Source of the DNA: Chryseobacterium piperi
Lineage (GTDB): Bacteria; Bacteroidota; Bacteroidia; Flavobacteriales; Weeksellaceae
Length of the DNA stretch: 64,000 nt
NCBI RefSeq assembly: GCF_002285635.2
Contig: NZ_CP023049.2
Span: 310,001 to 374,000, forward strand
Direction: 5' to 3'
This document shows, in pieces, positions 8,632 through 18,800 of the stretch. Under the pieces are notes generated by a model that was not told the origin of the DNA, searched no databases, and worked only from the letters and a program-made list of their open reading frames with translations. The translations under genes and the position numbers were made by a program. Within the stretch, counting starts at the first letter, position 1; each line of letters starts with the position of its first letter.

Positions 8632-11600
8632 CCTATTATATAATTTTTATGTTTTATGGTTTTAATTTCAATTTGGTTGATCCACAAATGATCATCCTGT
8701 ATGCGGGTAACTTCGTATGCTTTCGGGTTACCTTTCAGTCCTGTTCCCAGGAACTTTCCATAGGCCTCTTTGGCTACCCAGAAGCGGGTGGTCCATTCAG
8801 CCTGATCTCTGCCTTTCAGTAATGCCAGTTCACCATCAGTAAATACCAGGTCATAAAATCCGGAACTGCGTTCTTCCATAATTTCCATATCAATGCCTAC
8901 GGGACTGCCATGGCGTGCAATAGCAACGGCTTCTTTTCCTTTGTGGGCTAATGATACATGGATATCTTCGGTGAAATCACTGATGAGGTAAGGTTTACCG
9001 GCTTCATCTGAACTTATTTCAAAGGTGATCGGGAAGCAGGCATAATTTTTTTGCTGACGAAGAAGATTCCGAACGGCATCTTTTACCGCTACACGGCTGA
9101 CCATCCAGTTTTTTTTCTTGTTTGGTAGCAATTGCTGGTGGTGTTGCTTTTCAGTTTGGTTGAAATAGCGTTTGAGGATAAAATCCCATGAAGCCACTCT
9201 GGTATAAGCCTGGTGAAAGAAGAATACCTCAGGGGCAATTTCTTCTGAAAGACGGTTATGCAAAGGTGACATAGAAACATTCCATAATGGAGCGTCAATT
9301 TCTAATCTCCTGTTTTGCCATCCAGTGATCATACACCATACCTTTCCGTCTCTTTTGAGCATAATGTCTGCTATGGCAAACTCATCATTGAGTTCAGTAA
9401 GCATACAGGTGCATTCAAAAAGACCTTCCTGGTCATGCATATTTCCAAAGAATTCGATGTCCTTGATTTTAACAGGGAACGCAATACGGTCTTTCGTTAA
9501 AGTCAACTGTAACCAAAGTCCGAATAATTGTCCTGCATTATCGAGTAAAGAGCCTTTTCCTCCGTTTCCTTTGATTTTTCCAATAATACCTTTAGTTCCT
9601 ACTGCCGATACCTCAGTAATTCCCTGATAGGCATCTCCATGGAACATATGTTTATCATAGATTTCTTCAGGAGTTCGTTCGATAGGTAAGAGGTCGCCAA
9701 TAGATAGTTTAAAGTTAGGGACAGGAATAGAAGTTGATTTCAATACTACTTCTGCATTAGCGAAATTCTCGATATCCAGATAAGCATGATTGGATGACCG
9801 CCATTCTCCTTTTACTGTTTTTTCAAATGGCTTGGCAACATTCATCCATTGGAATACACTTACATTCATGATTTTATGCACCAATGTTCCTGGTATTTCA
9901 GCTTCTGCGATTTCAGCCAGCTGCTCAAAAATCATGGTCATAGGAATAACCGGTTCCATATCTGAAACATGAGGCCAGCCTGCCGGCTGTCTCAAAAGAC
10001 TATGATCGATCAGATAAGGATGGCTGTCCAGATTGACATGAAGAGCTTGATCGAAATGAGTGCTAGCAGGTACTTTAGGTTTTGGCGGTGCAAAGTTTGG
10101 AGCAGGGGTTTCCGGACGATTTTGGAATAACGTCAGTACTTCTTCCTGCATACGGATCATATCTTCTATATTCTCCTGAAATGCCTGTACAAGGGGATGT
10201 CCTGTTTTTGCAACAGTTGCAGAAACTTTGTTTTTCCTTGATGCATCAAAAGAAGGTGTTAAAGACTTTATTTCTTTGAAATCACGGACAATGGGTGAGC
10301 CCAGCTGCAGTTTAATTCCTTTGCCTGAAGGTTTTTTGGAAGAACTGTGCAGATTTAAAAAATCAAGTGCTGTCATTTTACCCTCCACGAATAATGCAGC
10401 GACTACTCTTTGTAGCTGAGCCAATGCAGATCGGGTAGGCGTACTGGAAGCAATCGTGCTGAACGCTTTCCCTTTTAGAGTATCGTCGATAAATCCAATC
10501 AATCCGCCGGTACCTACCTGGATAAAAAATCTTGCCCCTTCTTCATAAAGCTTATCGGTCAGCTCACGGAAGCGGACAGGCTGAACCAGATGTTCAGCGC
10601 TTAGCTTTCTGATAGCATCCTGATCAGCAGGATAGGGTGCAAGGGTAGTGGCAGACCATAATGGAATCTTTGTCTGCTGAAACTGTGCTTTTTCCATTCC
10701 CGCTAAGATAACATCGAGTTGATCTGCTATAAAAGGAGAGTGAAAACCAGATTGGAAAGGGAGAACCTGATGAAATATCTGTTTTGATTTCAACAACGGT
10801 ACCAATTCATCCAACGCTGCATTACTACCACAAAGTATAACCTGATTAGGGCAATTGTCATTTGAAACATACAGGTTAGGAATTTGACCAATAAGCGGAG
10901 TAATGGTATCAATACCAGTCCCGATTGCAATGAATTTGGAATCCTTTAATTCAAATGTTTCAGGATGAAGCACATCGATCAATGCCTTAACAGAGTTGGC
11001 TTCTGCCAGTTCAGAAGAATAACCCGCAAGCCATTCCCCTAAGCTATGTCCGGCATTCATATCCGGTACAATTCCCAGTTTTTTCAATGAATGATCAAGA
11101 ATACAGCATTTGTTAAACACACCTAGTGCGTCAGTTAACAGGCCTTCACCTTCAGTTTCTATGGGTTCCGTTAGTCCAAAGTAACGGCTGACACTGTCAA
11201 CTTCACCTTTAGCCAGACCGTCTAGTCCGGGAAAGACAAAGGCTATTTTGCCACCATCCTGAAGTAAAGGAGTTGAGGTATACCAGATATCCTGTTTATT
11301 ACGCCAGGAATTATTCTTGGATACGATCTTGATCGCTTTTTCTATTCTTTCAGGGGTAGGGTCGAATAATGCAATTCGATAGTTCCCTTCACCTATTGTA
11401 GTTTCGTTATTTTGTAAAGCGGAAAGCAGCTCTTCACGTGTTGCTCTGGCCAGGAGCAATACAGGATCTTTTTTGGGCATGTCATATCCTTCGAGAACGA
11501 CATGTGCATTAATACCGCCAAATCCAAAAGCATTTACAGCCGCTACTTTGGGCAGACCGGTTTTCGACCAATTTTTTGCTTCCTGTACGGGAGCAAACCG

Positions 11601-12857
11601 GGTTTGTTGCATATCAGCGATTGGATTTTCACAGTATAAGGTTGGCGGTAAAATATCGTGATGCAGAGCCAGACAGGTTTTGATTAAACCTGCAATACCT
11701 GCTGCAGGCATAGCATGTCCTATATTGGATTTTACAGACCCTATACCCGCAGCCTGTGCTGTTTCTTCTTTACCGAAAAACTGTGCGAGGGTCTGAAGTT
11801 CTGTTTTATCTCCGAGTGGTGTTCCGGTACCATGAGCTTCAAGATAACCAATCTTTTTTTCATCGAGATCAGCATTGTGCCAGGCTTGTTCCAGGGCTTT
11901 CAGCTGGCCTTTTACGGATGGGCTCATCACACTGGTTCCATTACCGTCGCTGCTGATGCCCACGCCTTTAATTACGGCATAGATTTTATCCTGGTCGCGA
12001 ACAGCGTCTTCTAATCGTTTTAAAACTACGAAGCCACAGCCTTCTCCGATTAATAATCCATCGGCATCCATGCTGAACGGCTTGATCTGCTGTTGACGAG
12101 ACATCGCTCCCAGCTGGGCAAAAATACTCCAGAAAGCAGCATTCTGTCCCGTGTGAACACCTCCTGCAATAACCATATCACAACGGCCACGATGAAGTTC
12201 CTGCACAGCATGGTCTACAGCAAGTAAAGCACTTGCGCAGGCAGCATCTACAGTGAAGGCTGCACCTCCCAGGTTGAAACGGTTGGCAACCAAAGAAGCC
12301 ACAAGATTAGGAATTAATCCCATGGCAGTATCGGCAGCAAAACGTCCTTTACGTTCCTGGAAAGCATACTTCACTTTTTCGATATCTGCTGAAGAAACTT
12401 CCGGTAATAATTCCTGGAGTAACGATGAAATCTGTTCTCCGGTCCTTACAATTTCGATAGCACGGGTAGCTCCGGGTCCTGTATAGTTTCCTTTACCAAT
12501 GATGATTCCTGTTTTTTCAAGTGAAATCTTCTTTTGAAAAACGCCTGCATCTTCCAATGCTTTCTGTACCAGGTCAAGGGTTAATAAGTGGTCAGGTTCT
12601 GTTCCTTCCACGGCTAATGGTAAAATACCAAATGCTGTGGGATCAAACTCATAATCAGGAATGAATCCGCCGCGTTTACAGTAAAAACGGTCGACCGGGC
12701 TGGTAGCATCGCTAAAGTGAACCGGATCGATCCGGTCAGCAGGAGCCAACTCGGTAGAATCTACTTTATTGATGATATTTTGCCAAAAAGTTTGGGCGTC
12801 TTGTGCCCCCGGGAAGACACAAGACAGACCAATTACAGCAACATCTGTTTTTTTCAT
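8619..12857 (-). CDS. Pfa-type synthase subunit: KS-AT-DH-like-PPTase
   Basis: A 1412-residue multidomain enzyme. The ketosynthase occupies about residues 1-455, with all three catalytic residues (Cys207 in DAACASA, His342 in EAHGTG, His381 in NIGHA). The acyltransferase region (about 530-800) keeps Ser605 in GHSLGE and His706 in FHSPF. A linker is followed by a hot-dog/dehydratase-like region (about 945-1200) with HPYLIDH and a downstream LLDNAGQ (DxxxQ) near 1105, as in lipid-type synthase dehydratases. The C-terminal 150 residues are a phosphopantetheinyl transferase with GIDMEIM near 1321 and WVAKEAYGKF near 1365. This combines PfaB/PfaC-like and PfaE-like functions in one chain. It starts 19 bases after the first synthase. 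Confidence 0.9.
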   Translation of the reverse strand: MKKTDVAVIGLSCVFPGAQDAQTFWQNIINKVDSTELAPADRIDPVHFSDATSPVDRFYCKRGGFIPDYEFDPTAFGILPLAVEGTEPDHLLTLDLVQKALEDAGVFQKKISLEKTGIIIGKGNYTGPGATRAIEIVRTGEQISSLLQELLPEVSSADIEKVKYAFQERKGRFAADTAMGLIPNLVASLVANRFNLGGAAFTVDAACASALLAVDHAVQELHRGRCDMVIAGGVHTGQNAAFWSIFAQLGAMSRQQQIKPFSMDADGLLIGEGCGFVVLKRLEDAVRDQDKIYAVIKGVGISSDGNGTSVMSPSVKGQLKALEQAWHNADLDEKKIGYLEAHGTGTPLGDKTELQTLAQFFGKEETAQAAGIGSVKSNIGHAMPAAGIAGLIKTCLALHHDILPPTLYCENPIADMQQTRFAPVQEAKNWSKTGLPKVAAVNAFGFGGINAHVVLEGYDMPKKDPVLLLARATREELLSALQNNETTIGEGNYRIALFDPTPERIEKAIKIVSKNNSWRNKQDIWYTSTPLLQDGGKIAFVFPGLDGLAKGEVDSVSRYFGLTEPIETEGEGLLTDALGVFNKCCILDHSLKKLGIVPDMNAGHSLGEWLAGYSSELAEANSVKALIDVLHPETFELKDSKFIAIGTGIDTITPLIGQIPNLYVSNDNCPNQVILCGSNAALDELVPLLKSKQIFHQVLPFQSGFHSPFIADQLDVILAGMEKAQFQQTKIPLWSATTLAPYPADQDAIRKLSAEHLVQPVRFRELTDKLYEEGARFFIQVGTGGLIGFIDDTLKGKAFSTIASSTPTRSALAQLQRVVAALFVEGKMTALDFLNLHSSSKKPSGKGIKLQLGSPIVRDFKEIKSLTPSFDASRKNKVSATVAKTGHPLVQAFQENIEDMIRMQEEVLTLFQNRPETPAPNFAPPKPKVPASTHFDQALHVNLDSHPYLIDHSLLRQPAGWPHVSDMEPVIPMTMIFEQLAEIAEAEIPGTLVHKIMNVSVFQWMNVAKPFEKTVKGEWRSSNHAYLDIENFANAEVVLKSTSIPVPNFKLSIGDLLPIERTPEEIYDKHMFHGDAYQGITEVSAVGTKGIIGKIKGNGGKGSLLDNAGQLFGLWLQLTLTKDRIAFPVKIKDIEFFGNMHDQEGLFECTCMLTELNDEFAIADIMLKRDGKVWCMITGWQNRRLEIDAPLWNVSMSPLHNRLSEEIAPEVFFFHQAYTRVASWDFILKRYFNQTEKQHHQQLLPNKKKNWMVSRVAVKDAVRNLLRQQKNYACFPITFEISSDEAGKPYLISDFTEDIHVSLAHKGKEAVAIARHGSPVGIDMEIMEERSSGFYDLVFTDGELALLKGRDQAEWTTRFWVAKEAYGKFLGTGLKGNPKAYEVTRIQDDHLWINQIEIKTIKHKNYIIGWTL

Positions 12858-12876
12858 AGTTATTATATACAGAGGG

Positions 12877-15800
12877 TTACCAATTACTTCCTGACATGAT
12901 AAGCACTTGGCTTTCAGTTCCGTATTTTATCTCATTAAGAAAAGTCTCCTTTCCCTGATCCAATGGAATTAAAGAAATACCACGACGCTCATATTCTGTT
13001 TCCAGTGTTGGTGAGACCATTCCGGCACCTTTCCATGGTCCCCAGTTGATAGAAATTACTTTTCCTTTTAATCTTTTGTCTAAAGCTCTGGCGTAATCAT
13101 CCAGTACGCTGTTTGCCGCTGCATAATCTGTTTGGCCTTTGTTTCCATATACCGAAGCAATACTTGAAAATAAAACAACAAATTGGCAATCCGCACGAAG
13201 CTGTTCTGCTAGTACACGTAGAGGTTTTACCTTGGTATCAAATACACGTCCAAAGGAAACGGTTGTTTTCTGTTTAAACAATTTGTCTTCCAATAAACCT
13301 GCTCCATGAATAACACCATCCAAACGATCATATTTTTCATAAATATTGTTGATAAGGTCACATAATCCGTCTTCATCACAAAGGTCTAAGGATTGATAAA
13401 CCACTGTGCTTCCAAGTTGCTCCATATCTCTGATGGTACGAAGGATCTGATTATTTTTGAAAACACGAACCGTTTCTTTTTCTATTTCGGCAGGGGAGGT
13501 GAAATTGGCTGTTTTAATCAGGTAGCTTCTTATTTCCTCTTTGGTTTTCATCATTTCCAGCTCTTTAGATCCGGAAACTTCATCCCTTGGATCCGCTGAA
13601 CGTCCGACAAGAATATAGGTACATGGATAGGCTTCTGACATATGCTTAACAAGCTCAGAAGTGATTCCCTGTGCGCCCCCGAGTACCAGAACAACGGATT
13701 GCTCATCCAGTTGGATATGCGCTTCTTCAAGGCTGGTAGACAATGGAGATGGGATGATATCCACTTTATGTCTTTGGTTATTTTTATAAATGACTTCAAC
13801 TGGTTTGTCAGCCGTCAGAATTTCCTGCAAAGTAATTTCAGCAACCTGGTCAATCTCCTGAGAAGTGCTTAGGCTGATCAGTCTGCAGGTCGTATTTTCA
13901 AATTCTCTTGCTAAACTTTTGAAAAGTCCTGAATATCCCTGATAATGACGTAAAATACGCATGTCTTCCAGTTCTTCAAGGTGTGCAGGAATATCTGTAA
14001 TCAGATACACCCATTTGGCTTTATCAAGATCCAGTTTTTTTATAAGCCCTACGTGATCGATAATGCTGTTTTTAACAGAAGAAGAGAATATGTCGAGAAT
14101 AATTAATCCGTCAAAGTTCGTCAGATCATTATCTGTATCCACCAATTCTGCAATTGCACCATATTTTTCAAGGGTATTTTTGATAGCTAATGTTTGCATG
14201 CCATTGTCCTGAGTAATTGCAAAACGTTTTCCCTGTAGTATTTCTGTATTTTGTATAAACGATGCATCAGTCGGGCTCAAATCGAAGCGAAGACGTGATA
14301 ACATAGCTTGCTCCGGTTCAGTGTTATTGGTCTTGGTATTGTCAGGAGTACTGATCGTATTATCTGTATTACCGGTATTACTGATGTCATGAATCCATGT
14401 TGCCAGTCCGCTTAATGTTTTGATAGCCGCCAGTTTTTCCATAAGGTCATCAGCCTGCTCCAGATTTTCACCAAAACCTATTTTGGTTTTAAGATCCGCG
14501 ATGATTTCCATACGCTTAATGGAGTCAATACTTAAATCGGCTTCCAGATCTAAATCCAATCCCAACATTTCTTTTGGATATCCGGTTTTTTCACTCACAA
14601 TATCCAGAATGGCTTTTTGAAGATCTTCAAGAGAGAATGACGATTGGCTCTGTGGTTTTGAGGTTGTGATTTCCGCATGATTTCCATTGGTTTCAGAAAC
14701 AGTTGTCTCTGTACCTCCTATACATTCTGTAAGCCAGGAAACTAAACCGCTTAAAGTTTTTATTCCTGCCAATTGCTCCATTACCGTATCCTCATTAGCC
14801 TGATTGTTGGCAAATGCACCTAGCTCATTACGGAGAGTTCCTATGATTTCAACTCTTTTAATAGAGTCGATGCTTAGGTCGGCCTCCAGATCCATTTCCA
14901 TTCCTAACATTTCCTGAGGATATCCTGTTTTTTCACTGACAACCTGTAATAATACAGATTTGATATCTTTTGCCGGAGCTTGTTTGGTTGGTGTAATAAC
15001 AGCGGTAGCAGCTGGTTTATCTCCATTGACCTGTGTAGCGGGGATGGTTACCAGGCCGTTGACATGGTTGGACGCCGGTGCCGGAGTGTGGTATACAGGA
15101 GCTTGAGTTATTTGTGGATTCTGCCCTAAAAAGGAAAGCATAACGTCACGTTGTGCCTGTATAAGCAGTTTCATACTATTTAAATATTCCTGCAGCATAC
15201 GTTCAGCGGCTGGCTGGCTTTCAGTTGCAGGGGCTTGTTGATTGGTGAAATTGTTCATTTGAAGAGGGTTTAAAATAGGTAATGCACCATTGGTTGGCAA
15301 TGAGCCTGTTGTTGGATGAGCAGCTTGCCCATTAACACGCCAGATGGCAGGATTTTTCTTATAAAGATCAGGTTGATCAATCTGGATCAATTTACCGTTA
15401 CGGCCTTCGAAAAGCTTGTTGAGGTCGAAATGTCGGCCTGTACCCAAATATTCGGCAAGCATGCAAAGAAGATGGCTGAATTTATTACGGCTGTTATCCT
15501 CTACAAAAAGAGTTAATTGATCTTTTCCCAGACAGGATTGGGTTAACCCTGTAAGTACCTTACCTGGCCCTACTTCGATGAAGATTCTTGCTCCATCGTC
15601 ATACATTGCCTGGATTTCTTCTACAAACCTCACTGGCTGTACCAAATGGTCTGTCAATCTTTCCTTTATTTCAGATGAATTATTCGGATATGGAGTGGCT
15701 GTGGTATTCGACCATACAGGGATCTCCATTTCCCGGAAAGGAACATCTTTTAATACTTCAGTGTACAAATCTTTGGATTTGGCGAGTAAAGGACTATGGA

Positions 15801-18800
15801 ATGCACAGGCAACCTCCAGTTTCTTAGCTGAAATACCTTCCTGTTTAAGAACCTCCATTAATTGGTTGATAGCCGGTGTGCTTCCTGCGATCACACATTG
15901 TGAAGGAGCATTGTAATTGACAGGATAACAACCTTCTACTTTTGCGAGGATAGGTTGTAAGCGTTCTTTGGTTGCACTCGCAGCCAGCATGGTGCCCGGA
16001 TCTCCTCCTTCTACAGAATTCAAAATGGAATGTGCACGTTGGATACTTAAGTCAACCAGTTTTTCTTCCCCGAATACACCGGCAAAACACAATGCAGGTA
16101 ATTCACCATAGCTATGGCCAGCCAGCATATCCGGAACAATACCTAATGATTTCAGGAATTGAGCCAATGCAAGGTCAACGATACCTAAAAGAGGCTGTGC
16201 TAAGCGCGTATCTTTTATTGTTTCTTTTTGTTGTTTTAACGTCTCTGGATCAAAAGTAGTGGAAGGGAAGACTACTTTTTCAAGCTCCGGGTAATCTTCC
16301 ATAAGCTTGCGCATCGCAGGGAAAATTACAAACAGGTCGCGAGCCATATTGATTCGCTGACTTCCTTGTCCCGGGAATAAAAAGGCTACCTTACCAGCAC
16401 GTTTATTAACCGTGAAGGTGTCTTTAGTTTCAATACCGGATTGGATCAATTCGATTTTCATCATCAGATCTTCAGCGGTGTCAGCAACAATACTTAGCTG
16501 TACAGGCTTTTCTGAGCCAACTGTTAAGCTGTAAGCAATATCTTTTAAAGAGATGCTGTCGTTGATTTCCAATAAAGATTTTACCTGAACCAATTGGTTT
16601 TTGGCTTCTTCGTAAGTGTCTCCGCGGAATACAAACAATTCTGATGGCCAGGATTGTAATACAACAGATTCTTCTTGTTCCGTATGATTGGCAATCACCG
16701 TATGGAAATTAGTTCCGCCAAACCCAAAAGCGCTGATCCCGGCATAACGGTTTTTGTCGCTCCATAGTCCGCTTTCTGCATAAAAAGCGAAAGGGCTGGT
16801 TTGTGCATTATAATAAGCATTGGGCTGTTGAAGATGCAAAGTAGGAGGTTTTACACCGTGATACACTGCTAGAGAAGCTTTGATAAGACCTGCTAATCCG
16901 GCTGCGCATTTGGTATGTCCAATCTGTGTTTTTACAGATCCTAAATGCGTTTGACCAGGCAGAGCTCCTGAACGGCTGAATAAATTGGTCAGTGAACTAA
17001 GTTCCGTTTTGTCTCCAACTACTGTTCCCGTACCATGAGCTTCAACCAATCCTACGGATGCAGGACTGATACCCGCTTGGGCATAAGCACGCTCTAAAGC
17101 ACGTACCTGACCTACTTTTCTTGGTGCGGTAAGTCCAAGAGCTTTACCGTCACTGGATCCTCCGACCCCTTTGATCACTGAATAAATGCGATCACCATCA
17201 CGTAGTGCATCATCATATCTTTTTAAAACAAGAATAGCAATCCCTTCTCCAAGGGCAATACCATCTGCCTCACTGTCGAATGTGGCACATCTTCCTTTTC
17301 GGGAAAGTGCATGGGTGCTGGAAAACATAAGGTAATCATTAATACCATTATGTAAGTCAGCTCCACCGGCAAGAACCATATCTGATTTGCCTAATATAAG
17401 TTCCTGGCATGCCAGTTCAATAGCTGCTAAAGAAGAAGCACAGGCAGCATCTACCGTATAGTTTCTTCCACCAAGGTCTAATCGGTTGGTGATTCGTCCT
17501 GCGATTACATTCGCTAGAATACCAGGGAAAGAATCCTCTGTGGTATGTGGAAATGCTTCTTTAACCTCGTCATGAAGTTCTCCGAAAACCTGCTTATAAT
17601 AGCCTCTGAAGCTATAGCTGTTGGCAAGATCATTGCCTCCTTCGGCTCCGATAATTACGGAAATATTTTCTCTGTTGACTTGCTTTTCTCCATATCCTGC
17701 GTCTTCCATGGCGCGCTTGGCAACCAGCAATGTCAATAATTGTGTCGGTTCAATGGCTGCAAGGGATTGTGGTGGGATTCCAAATGCAAGCGGATCAAAA
17801 TCAATTTTTGGAATAAATCCACCCCATTTGGAGTGGGAAACATCCGGTCCGTCTGAATCCGGATGATAGTAAAGGTCCTTATTCCATCGTTCATCAGGAA
17901 CTTCTGTAACACTGTCTTTTCCAAGAATGATGTTACGCCAGTATTCCTCCAGATTTTTAGCACCTGGGAAAATACATTCCATTCCAATAATGGCAACATC
18001 CAATGGTTTTTCGCTGGATGATGGCTGCTCCGGTAAAGCAGCGTGTTCGATGTAGCTGTAATTGTCTACAGCAACATCTTCATGGAGCGCTGCAATAGAG
18101 ACAACACGGTCATGCATGGTGGCAACCTGTCCGATCATGTACATGCCAAGATCCAGCTGCTCGTCTTTAGGAATGCTTACAAGTTTGTCGCCTTGACGGT
18201 CAACTCCCTTGGCAGCAATACGCAAGCGGCCTACATTTAGTTTTTCCAGGTGCTCCCAGGCTTGTTTTTTATCCACTCCTGCAGCCAGAAGTTTTGTTTT
18301 TTCAGCATTAAAATATTGTGCAAATGCAGTATTTAAACAACGGGTTTCGTGTCCGGGTGCTGTTTCCAGTAAGACGGTATCTTTTGCCTGCATAGCCTGC
18401 AACTGGAATTCTTCCTGAATCGCTCCTGTAAGTACAGCCTCGTGAGTATAAAGATAGGCTGTTCCCATTAATACACCGATTTTTACTCCTCTGGCAGCTA
18501 ACGGAGCCGCCATAATAGAAATAAATGCTGATGAAAATGCATTGTGAATACCTCCTGCAAAAAATACACTGATATTTTCAGGATGATCTTCTTTTAAGAT
18601 GCGTTCAATCTGTTTTTCCCAAAGAACCATACTTGAAAGGGGACCTACATGGCCTCCGCATTCACGTCCTTCAAAGATGAAGTTTCTGGCTCCTTCTTTT
18701 AAGAAAATATCCAGTAAGGCTGGGGAAGGAACATGTAAAAATGTTTTGATTCCTGCTTTTTCGAAAACTTTAGCCTGTGCGGGTCTTCCTCCGGCAATCA

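Noticed and set aside
13551-13799. Overlapping reading frames inside the synthase genes
   Set aside because: They run in other frames of intact multidomain genes and show no domain or composition of their own.
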